64,000 nucleotides of DNA from Saccharina japonica (taxonomy: Eukaryota > Sar > Phaeophyceae > Laminariales > Laminariaceae). The notes below the pieces were generated by a model. That model saw nothing but the letters and a program-made list of their open reading frames with translations. It was not told the origin of the DNA and made no database searches. Shown piece after piece: positions 35,019 through 46,300 of this stretch (positions are counted from its first letter, which is position 1; every line of letters begins with the position of its first letter). The position numbers and the translations under genes are program-made. Location: positions 62,001 through 126,000 of the forward strand of contig MEHQ01001301.1 of the NCBI GenBank assembly GCA_008828725.1. The letters are read 5' to 3'.

Positions 35019-37497
35019 TTACGCGTCAGGAACAAACCCCGCCGGCGGAGGCGGATCTGGCACCGATCGCATCCAAGGATGGTCAAGAACAGCTTGGAGG
35101 CCGATACGCAGAACGGGGTTCTTGTGCAACATCCCCTTCAAAAGCGAGGCCAGCTCCGGCGAAATCGCCTGCCCAACGTCAATCGCCTCTCCTTTGATCT
35201 TGTCGAACAGCGTTTCCAGCGAATCGTCGTGAAAAGGCAGCCAACCGAATATCCAGCAATAGAGGGTGCACGCCGCGGCCCAGGCGTCCGCTGCGCGCCC
35301 AGAGTACGGCGCGCCGTCCCCTCTGACGCTCTCCGGGGAATGGAACGTGTAGGTCCCGACCGAGTTGGTCAGACCTTCCTCGTCTTCTTCCACATTCACG
35401 CTTACGTCCTCGTCTCCCCCCCTCTCTGAGTTTTCGGCGTTTGCAGGTCGTGGGGTGATTTTGACGAATCGGGCGCATCCGAAGTCGCAGATTCGAAGGG
35501 TTCCGTTCTCGAAGATGAGGAGATTATCCGGCTGTTTTTTTCCCGGAGATGGAGAGAGAGAGAGAAGACATGAGACAGCAAGGCGGAAGGGAGGCGAGAA
35601 GATGTCAGTAAAACGCGGGGCACGTCCACCGCCTGCGAATACAAATCATTGGTGTCGCCTCTACCTCGTGGCGGTAACAGTGCGCCCATTCTACAAATTG
35701 TTGTAAGGCGCTCCCCAACGAGACACCACATAGACTATGACAGCAGGTGTGCACATAAAAGCGTAGTGACTTATAAAGCGCCGCTCCTTGCGTTCGGAGA
35801 AAACAATATCCAAGGCGCAGGCTCGAGTCCTCGAGCCCTTGCTCTGGTATGTCAGGGACACAGTCCCCACTCTAACAAGGAGCTAAACACAAGGACTACA
35901 GGTGTGGGTTTCGACCCGTTTGCAAGTGCTTCACAGCAGTAACGAGCGGTTAGTCTATACCATGTGGACACGCCGTGGACCGACAGAGCACCAGCGCATA
36001 AAGCCTCCCTGCCCTGGCTATGATCTATTCTCTGTTTCCATCGCACGATAAAACCGCAAGAATGTTTTGAGACTGGGGCTCCCGCCAACAGCTCTACTTC
36101 CACGATGAACACCTTTATGTCGCGGTGCACAATCCCTCTCCCGTGGATATACAGCAGCCCCTGCACCAGATCACGGAACAGCGGCTTGGCCTCGTCCTCC
36201 GAGTAGGTGCTCGCCACGCCTCCCCCCCCGCCGACGCGTCCGTCAGCACCCACAGCGCCCCCACCGGCGTTTGGGCGCTTGAATAACCCTGCCTCGTCGT
36301 CATACGTCAGTGTAGCCCCCCCCTCCATGTACTCCTGCACCATACACACGCGCCCTTCGCTGACACCTTCTGGGTCCTCCCACTCTTCTCGCTCCTCCAA
36401 TACCTCGAACAAGAGCACCACGCTGCGGTGATAGAGGTTGCGCATTACTTCTATTTCTTGGCGCATCTGCGAACAACACACCACAAAAAAAACGACGTGT
36501 GCGGTACAGCCACGGTGATGGCCAAAACGGAAGGCATGGTGAAGGAGGGAAGGGTGAGTAGGATAACAAACAGGTGTTCGGAGTGATGGGTTGCAGTCCA
36601 TGGTACAAGCCGCAGACCCCTGCCGATATGTCAAGCAGGAATCGCCACTCTCGACCGCCTGTTATTCTTCACGTAAGGGGCTCTTACTCTTCATCCTGGT
36701 TGGCTTGACAGGCGCACTATCAGCACGTATTCATCAAGAAGGTGCAATTCGAACACGAACAGGGGACATCAGTTTATTCCTAGTTCCAGAAGCGGTACAC
36801 CACGCACAGTATACCGGTACAGAGTAGCTTTGTGCTGATGTTTTCTCGGCACTACTGCTGCCTCCGAGCCTATCGCATTCAGCTGTCCGTCACTCAAGCC
36901 GACACACGTGGCAACCATGTTCATGTTCGCAAAACGCCTTATCACGTTCTACGTGTTTTCCCGTCTACCTAAATATTCGCATTCCCTCGTAATTATATGC
37001 GTTCATGTAGAGTTTTAAGCTACATGAATCTCGCTTCGTTCGAAAAGTGACGGGGGGGGGAAGCCTTTGCGCATATACGAAATTTCTTGAAAAAACAATA
37101 CTAAAGACGACCACTATTTCGCTCGTGCGCACGGCACGTGGCAGCGCACCTTCTCTTCCGCAGTGACCTTCCGCATGCCACCTGACGGAACGTTGACGTA
37201 CTCGCTGAGCCGTCGCAAGCGGGGCTTGCTCATTATTTTCATTGCGAATCGCCGCCAAGGGGCGTCGCCTACCCGCCGCTCGCACAGCTGCACTTTTCCA
37301 TATGCACCGCGCCCTAGCTCCCGCAGGAGGACGTAATCGTTGACGGTTTGCTGGCCTTGCTCGTTCCGCCCCCAGCGCACGGCGTCAGAGAACACGCAAT
37401 CCCACTGTTGCTCCTCCTCCTCCTTCTCCGGCTGGGCAGGCTTGGAGAGTCCCGACGACTGGGGTAAGAGAAAACGAGACGACGAGCCGTGCAGCAT
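35019..37497 (-). CDS. CaMKK-like serine/threonine protein kinase
   Basis: Upstream kinase of the calcium/calmodulin-dependent kinase-kinase group, which phosphorylates the activation loop of AMPK/SnRK1- or CaMK-type kinases. Three exons joined in phase 0: 37497-37150, 36466-36113 and 35531-35019, giving 404 residues from the ATG at 37497. Visible: glycine loop GRGAYGKV (62-69), AMK Lys87, MRQEIEVMRN helix C, HRD at 230-232, DFG at 250-252, activation segment LTNSVGTYTFHSPE, and the C-lobe AWAAACTLYCWIFGWLPFHD, LHKNPVLRIG and LDHPWM. The usual APE is SPE. There is a Gly-rich insert near 190-205 between hinge and helix E, and an acidic insert (about 265-285) between DFG and the TxxVGT segment. 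I see no clear calmodulin-binding helix in the short C-terminus (PDPPPPAGFVPDA). More N-terminal exons are possible, because a CTCCAG acceptor immediately precedes the ATG. Confidence 0.9.
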
Positions 37498-38423
37498 CTG
37501 GAGGTTAACCCTTCTAGAACTACACTCACGTTTCGGGGACAAACTGCTTCAATTTTTGAGAGCACTCATTTTTGCAGTAGTATAAGGAAGGCGTTTTCTG
37601 GCAGTGGATGGGTGTGCCTGGTCTTCGCGGAAATTGGTACAGCAATATGTATGCCGAAGCCTCTGCGGCTGCCCCAAAGCGGCCAGCCTAAGCCCACCGA
37701 GCTCACGTACGCACGGAAAGGGGGCAATGCATGCTGGGGTGGTTATTAGGCGCTTGCTCGTGCTCACGCGGTATTCTTCGGCGAGCGGTGCGATCAAGTG
37801 AATGGACATCATCGACCAAGGAAATATCCCTGTTCGTGCTCTCCGCTTGCATACCAAGTACCTGGTATACAACAGCACTGCCAGTAGCCCCAGCATTTCA
37901 CCAGTACCTGTATCTTACAGCACGCCATGCCCTAAGTGCTCTGTATTGTTGTGCTGCACTGCTGTTGTGACCATCTTTGGGCCGGTCGAAGTTCTCCCAG
38001 AGAGATGCGCCACGTGCTGCATTTGGTACTCAATTACGACAGAAACACTCGAGACAATTGAACAGGCTAAAGGCTACTGACTACTGTAGATGGCGTCCAG
38101 TTCAGGGAGATGTCGTTATATATGCATCTGCTCAGCTCTGCTGCCAACGTCGTAGTGCAGTGACTTCTGGCGTTGAATTTGTAGCTGTGAGATTTGCGAG
38201 ACAGCTGCTGCCTGTGTCCGTATGTACGCATGATATGATACCCGTGTTTCCCTTTGAACTCCGTTCATGCGCCGTTGCGCCATTGCCCAGACTGCTTCGC
38301 TCGTGCCTTGCATTTCATGCTATTAATAATATTGTTATTGTGTTGAATGAGGCACCCTCAACGCTATGTACACAGCAGCAGTACCAGTACAACGGGTCCG
38401 CTTCCGCTTGCCACGCTAAATAA
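37498..38423. other. Intergenic segment upstream of the kinase gene
   Basis: About 0.9 kb. It should hold the kinase promoter on its left side and the 3' flank of the small minus-strand gene on its right. CAG/CTG-rich in places, one TACCTGGTA at 37859. No other feature recognised. Confidence 0.4.
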
Positions 38424-38996
38424 TTATAAACGCTTGCTGGGGTCTTCATTGTACGTGAGTCGTCGCGGCGGATCCAGTTGCCGAAGAGGCTGTGAGGCTG
38501 CACTACGCTGCTGTCGACTGCTGCTGCTGCTGGCCTTTCCACTGCTTGCTGCTGCTGTCCGTATGGCAGTCTCGCCGCAAACAGGCGAGAAGTCTACGAC
38601 GAGAACCTTGACTGCGGACAAACCCGTCACAGCTCCACATGACTATCTAGCGCGTGCAATACAACATGTAGCAATTTGCGCCCAGCAACCGTCGAGTCGT
38701 CGAATCGTACTTTTCGCCGAGTATAAAAGAAGGGCCGCTCTGGTGCTAGTGCTGAGGGCAATGCGCTCCATGCTCTCTCTCTATGTGTACGAGTGTAGGG
38801 ATAGGGTCTGCCGATGCGGCGCGTTTGTTAGCAATTTATGTTTTGCGTTCACCTCGTTAGTGGAAACCGGGTCGCTAGGGGTCGTGGCTGCACTTGCTGC
38901 CCCAGGAAGAGCAGTGCATATGCTGCTGGGTAGAGGTGGTGGAGGTCCCAGATCGTCATCGGTGTCATTACCTGTGCTGTCCTGAGGAAGACTCAT
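38424..38996 (-). CDS. Small two-exon protein of unknown function
   Basis: Exon 1, 38996-38972, encodes MSLPQDST and ends in the donor ACAG|GTAATG. Exon 2, 38611-38424, follows a CCGCAG acceptor and encodes VKVLVVDFSPVCGETAIRTA, a Ser-rich stretch, and a basic end LDPPRRLTYNEDPSKRL before TAA. The phase (1) matches and the product is 69 residues. I do not recognise the family. An upstream ACTAG could be an acceptor, in which case more N-terminal sequence exists. The start lies about 370 bp from the COX20 start in opposite orientation, so the two may share a promoter. Evidence is limited to splice consistency and codon pattern. Confidence 0.38.
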
Positions 38997-39365
38997 GTCT
39001 CTGGCCCTCTAGTGGTAGGCGGCAGGACCAAAAGCGGTAGAGTATCCAAAATGTCCCCGGTGGCATGCACAAAAAACGCCGTATTTCGCGCGTTCAAACC
39101 TGCTGTTCAACGTTTCCAACAAAGAGTTCAAAACCTGCCTGCAGCTCAGCTTCCAGCTTGCGTGCAGCAGGTACTCTCTCTACTATCTTGTACTCCTGTA
39201 CCAAGTATATACATCTCTACTACGTACACTCGCTGGTTTGCACAACGTGCACGGAAGGTTCGAGGGCGGATCTATCACCCCACCTGTCGAACTGAAACAC
39301 TGCTGGTGCTGCTACTGCTACGTATTGCTGGAGCATTGCCCTTGTTGTGCAGCTTCTGCTTTCGT
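38997..39365. promoter_or_regulatory. Putative bidirectional promoter between the small gene and COX20
   Basis: A 369-bp gap between two divergent starts. It must contain the 5' UTRs and probably the promoter(s). No TATA or other box is clear enough to name. Confidence 0.35.
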
Positions 39366-42158
39366 ATGGCGGCCTCCGGCGAGTGGTCGAAACAGCTGGA
39401 GTCGGCGAAAGCCGATGGCATGTCCTTCTTGAAGAGGCCCTGTGTTCGCAACTCGCTGATGTCCGGAATCGCCACGGGAACCCTCATGGGCATTCACAGA
39501 GTTCGGGTCGGACGTGAGTCTAAAGCAACAGGCATGACATATGATACGTATAGAAGTACTCGTACGGCAGAGTTTTTTTGGCTGATTGGGCTCGTTTTCT
39601 CGACCCACGTACTCGACATCGTACTACTGTATGAGTGGGGGTATTGGGTATTGTTTGTTGTTGACACGTAAGAGCAAAAACAAAGCTCGCTGTTGAGCAG
39701 TGGGTGCTGCAGCAGCACACGGGACAAGAAGAGACAAGATGGGCGCAATTGTGGGGAGTGATTCGTACGTACTCGTCGTCACGACTCACGACTACGGCTG
39801 CTCTTCTGCGTACGTAGGCGAGACTGAAATTGCGACTACGCCGGGTGCATTTACTACTAATACTGTACGTATGATATGAGCAATGCAAGGTCGTGTCGGT
39901 GTAGACTATTGATGCACCCCCTCACCGAATTTTAGACACGAGCGCACCAGACAATCGGTCGAACTACAGTACGTACATCGTACGTGCATCTTACCGGCGT
40001 CTTGTGGTTTGCCCATGCCTCCTGTCACAGTCGGTGAGAGTAAAAGTATTGATAACAGGTACTGTACACGTACCCTTCAAGGTAGAAAGCTCGCAGATTC
40101 GCGTTCGTTCATGCTTGACTTTTTTCTGCGTTCAGTGACTTGCTGTACGCGCATTCAGTCACCATTTAGCCTGGTATGTAACACGTACCGGTAAAAGGCA
40201 TGTATAGCATACAGTAGTATACCCATCGGCCTCTGAGAGCGCATTAGTCACTACTACTTCTGTCCTCTCCTCGGCTTTTTTTTTTTTCTTTGCACAACTC
40301 GTACCGTAATTTCAAAAATTTTGGGCGCTTGCTCAAGACCGGGTGGACATGTCCGTTCGATGATCTTATCCGTTGTCCGTCGGCTTCGCCGTGCCGGGGA
40401 CGGCCCCGACCGCGCCGGGGACGGCCTCGGCCACGCTCGCGCCGTGTCCTGGCGATGCCTACGGGCGGCTACAAGCTGGGTGAATCTACCACGTCTACGT
40501 ACCATGATCTGATTGCGATCGTGCGTTCCTCCGTATGCTGGTAACAGCGTATCGAGGCGTTTCCTCGCGACGAGATGCAGCCTTTCTCTCGTTTCTTTCG
40601 CCATCGTGCCCGCCGGCCCCGCTTGCACCGGAGAGGGACTTGCGCGAGCTCGCGCCGTGTCGCGGCAGCTCATGCGGGAGGCGGTAAAGCGAGAAATACA
40701 CCAAACCTAGCATGGTTTCGCCCAGGTTCATGTAATGTTTTACAAAATGCAGCTCCGATATGACAAACATTTGCATCCCCGAATCTCACTCCCGATATGC
40801 GTGCTTGTTTCCGGGCGTGCCGGTCGTTCCTTCTCGCTGTTTCTCCCTTGCCTGTTATCATATACCTGGTACTTCGTATATAACGGTGGAAGAGTGCAGC
40901 AGCAGTATACGAGTATATCATAAATAGTCTAGATGTTGACTCTGAAAATCCCAAGACTCACAGCCTGTGCAACTTTCTTCTCCTTCAACTGTAGCCGCAT
41001 TTTTGCTCTACGATCTATTACACATGTTATGTTGATCGCTTATTGCTTGTTCTAACGTTTGCTTCCCTCATTGCCGCCACGAATGACACGGCGCGCAGGA
41101 ACGGTGCCGAAGGCATGCTTGGCTGCGTGCTATACCTTTGTGCTGGGCTCGTGCATACACATGTAAGTTTATTTTTTTTGCGATGATTGCGTTTCTGTGC
41201 TCACCTGCAGTATATTGTTACAGTAGTTGCGTTCTCCTGTTTTCATAAGCACTGCGTGTTGTACCTCGTGCTCGTATTTTGGTATTTTATTGCACTACGT
41301 AGACTAAACGTATACGTGTTGACTATTTGTATTGCAACACAAAATATGCAGTCATATACGGTACTTACTCCAACTGGTTGGTCCTCCAAAAGTGGGTGCG
41401 CTTTCAAAGGGGCTACGATGTATATACGTTTTTTTTTTACACCCGGTAGATTCCATGTTCTTATCTTTGTTTTGTTTTTTTCTTCCGTTTTGCGCATGCA
41501 TGGCTTTCTTTGGCCGTAACTCTCACGCGGGGTCTCAAAGCAACCCCGTTCAAGGGTAGTATTTTGTATACTAGCGTATCTCTAATAAGACGAGCAGCTT
41601 CAAAAACAAATGATGTGGCTGGTGATGGTTGAACTACAGCAGCAACTGTTTTCGCTTGCTTACTTACTTTAGGCAATTTGCAAAAAAAGGAGCGAAGAAT
41701 GTAGCCACATGTTCAAACCCTATTTCTGTAAAGTTTGGTATTGAAAAAGCTACAAAATATTAACCAACCAAATGCCCCCCCTCCTTCTCTTCCTGCTACG
41801 GCAAAAGTTGTTTGTTTCCCCATCTCGCGGTGGGATCAGCACTTCAGTTGCTCGTCCACTCACGCATGCCAGGCGCGTCTACGTAATAAGGCAATCTATT
41901 TATAGGGTACGAGCATCAGGCGAGCGATGTTCCAAGTTGGCTGATAATATTATCACAAACGCATCTCATTTCCCGTATCCGTCTGCTGCTCTTGTTGGGA
42001 TGAGACAACAACGTCCCGCGTGACACGCATGCCGTTCCTCTTGTTTCCTCAGGATGGCCTGTAGCTTCCAACTTCGACGAAAGTACGACCAATTGGACCG
42101 CGCCATGGAGCTGAACGGGGGCATCCGCGTTACTAGCGAGGCGCCTGAATTGCGATAA
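39366..42158 (+). CDS. COX20: Cytochrome c oxidase assembly protein COX20 (FAM36A)
   Basis: COX20 is an inner mitochondrial membrane chaperone that stabilises newly made Cox2 during complex IV assembly. Exons 39366-39513, 41099-41162 and 42053-42158 join in phases 1 and 2 to give exactly 105 residues plus TAA. Exon 1: MAASGEWSKQLESAKADGMS, FLKRPCVRNSLMSGIATGTL. Exon 2: TVPKACLAACYTFVLGSCIH. Exon 3: MMACSFQLRRKYDQLDRAME. The conserved PCxRxS before helix 1, the basic HRVRVGR loop and the second helix followed by a basic RRKYDQ match the family layout of two membrane spans. Length is close to the animal protein (about 118). The middle exon is only 64 bp and the introns are 1.6 and 0.9 kb, so ORF-based annotation would miss it. 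No separate presequence is seen, as usual for this family. Confidence 0.85.
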
Positions 42159-43390
42159 CGATACGTATATCTCCATGGGAGGAAGAGCTTTCCGAATCCT
42201 GGTTTCACCGGATTGCAGGGGCAGCGCTAATTGCTACTATCGTGGTTGCGATTCGCGGCTCGCGCTCTCGGCCTCCGGCGGCTCCTGCGGAGGGCTAACT
42301 TTGTTTGTAGGCTAAGTGGGAGCGGGGCCAAATGGGGTCAGGTCCGGGTGGGATCAGGGTAGAGGTCCTGAGCAATTAAAATGGGAGGATTGGTCTATTG
42401 GAGTTTGTCCGACAACGCTAGTGGGTTGTATTTTTGCTGCGAGTTCTAGAATCGCTATTAATAGTAGATTTCACCGTAATGCAGCGCCAATGAATGGCAT
42501 TGCTGTTCCCCGGTTTGTTTTGGTTTGGGTTTGGACGCGGAAAATGCTTATTACAGTACTTCGTATGTCGTACCGGGTGTGGGATCGAAGAGCCAGGCAG
42601 ACGAAATACGAGCTTCCATTTCCGAAGTAGTGCCGCGCCAATGGAAGGTATTGTCGGGCTGTTTCCCAGTGCGCCGTTTTTTTCTTTTTTTGGTTGGGCG
42701 ATCGTGTGAGTCAGTCGTATGAGTGAGTTGGCACAAAACTTCGTAATGCGGAGTGCAGTCGTTGATTTTTTGTGTTGTATGTTGTCCCGACTCCGACGAA
42801 GTGCAGCAGTTTGTCGATTTCGACGGTCAATCATCCTGTGGCTACGCCAATGCTGCTGCTGCTGTGCTGACGTGGTACTGTTGTGGCAGTGGTGCTGCTG
42901 TTGCTGCGGTGGTGTGGCTATTGCTCGCCGAAAAAAACGAAAGGAACTCGTAGCGATGTAGTCTAGAATAATATTCACTGGTTTAAATAGCCCTCTTCCC
43001 TGTTGCGTGCTGTGCCACATGGTCACTGTTAGCCGCATTGCCCTACGTTGCAGGCAAGTGTAGGTGCTGTGCCGCACGATCACCGTCAGCCGCAGGCAGT
43101 GTCCTGTATATGGCACAGAGGTAGGGCTGGGTGCTCCACTCGCCACATACCGTGCATGACTCGCGCCCGCACTGCAATAAATGATACCACACTTTAAAAA
43201 ATCATTTTTTTTTCTGTCTGCCCCCCAGCAGTACTTCTGCTACCTTGTCGCACATAAAAGCGTGACACCCACTCCGCTCTTCGATCGAGACATGCTTACT
43301 AAAAAACAACCCTACCATAAAGTACGAAAAACTCTTTACCAGACACATTGATGTTTTTTTCCCCGCCGCGTGCGCCAACAACCACTGCTG
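42159..43390. other. Intergenic segment between COX20 and the ASH gene
   Basis: About 1.2 kb between convergent genes. CTG-rich near 42850-42910. Two imperfect copies of a GGTGCTGTGCC...GTCAC...AGCCGCA block stand at 43008-43050 and 43063-43095. The stretch 42425-42660 holds two diverged copies of GCGCCAATGRA / ATTGYTGTT-like sequence. No gene recognised. Confidence 0.4.
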
Positions 43391-46300
43391 TGCTACGAAC
43401 CCAGTCGTTCGGTGCCCGCGGGGCCTATCATACGCTTGCCATGCTTAATACCACTATTCCCTACGAAATATACGTTGTGATCTCTAGAAAGAGCCGTTAG
43501 CGTCGATATTCGACCTGTCTCACAACTCCCGCTCTCCCTTCCCCGCCTCCCGACTATTGCGCGAGAAAATCGCGCGTGGGCGGAAGAAACAAAGGGTGCG
43601 GTGTCGGGCGGGGGAGGGGGGGGGAGGGGGGGCATCGAATTCTAACCCCATATAAAACCCTGCACCTGACCATGGTTGCATAGCAAGGGCGGGAGACACG
43701 CAATATGTACTGCGTTTGCGAGTTATTGTTACCTAACTAGTAGCCCATCGCGACGGTATCTACACTTGGCTGTGGAGGTGGCGCAAGGGGGGAGGGGGCG
43801 GGGGGGGGGCTCGATTCTCGGGGAGGACCAGCACCACTCAACAACAAAAAGCACGAACCATTAACTCTTAAGACGCACTTCGTCTGTTACCCTCTGTAAC
43901 TCTCCACTCAATCAACGCGCACGATTCACTTAAAACGCAACAAACGGTGCTACACCACCACCTTCCTTCCTACGCACGATTCACCACGGTTCAAAGCACC
44001 CACCACACGCATCACTGTACGTTCACTCACAACATGAAAATACGGACTCTAATGCAAAAAACAGTTCACACTGACCAAACCGGTACTCACCACCCCCCCC
44101 TCCCCCCCAATCCAGCAAAACGTTTCTCTTTCGATAACTTGGGACACGCAAGAACATATACGACACATACCGACACACACATTATTAGTCACCAACACTC
44201 CCAACAACACGAAAACAACTTTACACCACAGGAAAACAAAAGCTGGGCACTTCCCCGGGTGGGGAGGGGCGCACGAACCCCGCAGCGACGAGGAGTGAAA
44301 CAATAACAAACAACTAACAAAAGAGGGGAAGAAACAGAAACATCGGCCAATTTTTTGCCTGCGGGCTTGAATTTGGAAACAAACACCGTGATGGGGAGAT
44401 CTCACGCGACCAATAAAATCAGTGAAAAAACAAAAACGCAAACACACACACACAGTCGGGGCTTCACGACCAATGGAAGCAGTGAATAAAAACACAGTCG
44501 GGGGTTTCCCGACCAATAGAATCGGTGAAAACAAAACACCGTCGGGATTTCACGACCAATAGAACCAGTGAAAAACGAAACCGTGGGGATTTCACACGGA
44601 AAAAATAGAACCAAGTGAGAACTAACTACCTTCGGGGTTTCAAGACCAATCAAATCAGTACAAAAAAACGCCTTTGGGGTTTCACGACCAACAAAATCAG
44701 TGGAAATTAAACACCGTGGGAATTTCACAAAACCATGTAATCAGCGAGGAAAAAAACACCGTCTGGGTGTCACCACCAACAAAATCAGAGAGAAAAAGAA
44801 ACACCGCGAGGGGGTTTCACGACCAATAGAATCAGTCGTGAAAGAAAATCGTCGTGGGGGTTTCAAACACACGATCAACAGAATCAGCGGAGAGAAACAC
44901 ACCGTGAGATTTCACGAGCGATAATACAATCAGGCGAAAAAGAAGAAAATACATCGTCGGGGGTTCGACGACCCACTAAAACCAGCGAGCGTAAAAACGC
45001 CGTGGGAGGGGGGGGGGGGGGGTTCACAACTAACGCGAGCAGCCCCACGCGACGATACACATCGTCGCCACGGGGCCGCCACTTCTATCTAGGGAGTTGC
45101 AGGACCAGGCGTTTCGTCGCGGGTGGGCGCGCCCTCTCGCTCCCTCCCTTTACCCCCGGCGGGCAGGGTGGCGAAGCAGGGCGCGAGCGATCTCCTGAGC
45201 TCCACCAGAGGCAAAATGGCCGGCTTGGCGTGCGGGACCGGGAAGTAACCCAAGAAATGGTTGAGGTGCGCCCCCCACCTATTAAAAAAAAAAAAAATGG
45301 CATGCGTCACGTATATATAAAGGAGGCGGCGGGAACGGACGGACGGAACGTACGGCAGTGGTGTTTACGACTCGGCCCAGTTTCGACAAACATAGTGGTT
45401 TTTGACAGTCCACACTAACTTACCTATGTTTTTTCATTCCGAGATATTGATCAGGCGGTCGAGGTTAGAGTTAATACGGTTTCAAGCCCAAAAGTATAAG
45501 GTACATTTTAACCATCTTTTCGAAACCTGGGCCAAGTTCTATACAGCGCCAGCCTCACATAAGGGGGCGGGGGGGCGCGGACCGGAGAGGGGGGGGGGGG
45601 AGGGTAACCAATTTCTCCGAATAGTTTACGCGGAAGACTTTTGATCGTATGTCTAACTTGAAGCGCATGTTAGCCAACCGCCATCCGTCACAGTATTGCA
45701 CATGCCCAGTACACGGAAAACACCCGCCAAGGTAGTGTAGCGAAGCTGCGATTCCACAGGAATGTCAACCTATGTACCTCAGTAACTACAAATACTTTTA
45801 ACCGGTACGAAAAGTAAAGCCTGCGCATGTCCCCAGCCCCTCCCCACGTCCTTCAGCCCCGTCCCGGCAGTCGTTGTAGGGATGCAAGGGTCTATGGTCA
45901 TACGACTACGGCCATGCATGAATGCAAAGTACACCCCGCCCCCCCGCCTCTCTTCCGCAGTCACCTTCGTAAGAATACGGGAGCCCCCTCGGTATCACCT
46001 TCTCCCGCCGGTAGGGCCGCAAACGCCGCGAAAACCTGCAGATGAGTACAGCACAAGACACCAGATAAGAAACCAAACGTTCGGCCAGGCTCAAGTTCTT
46101 ATTCCTATGTGAGGCAGGGTGTGCTCCCTACTAGTTTCAGTAGTAAAAAACAACAACTTATGTTTCGTGCAAAAGTCGAGCCCAAAAAGTGTTAACCCCC
46201 ATTTTGTTTGTTTTCTAAAAGGTAATTTTTTGGAGTGAGATGTACAAACTCATCAAGTGAGGAAGGAGAGCCTCGTGCAATAAGTTAGGTGCACCCCTAT

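Noticed and set aside
44049..44728. Minus-strand ORFs over the minisatellite
   Set aside because: They translate repeat units and G/A-rich DNA into Phe/Cys/Val-rich sequence; this is repeat DNA, not a gene.
44388..45040. CRISPR-like array
   Set aside because: Units are diverged along their full length with no constant repeat plus variable spacer pattern, and the context is a eukaryotic gene.
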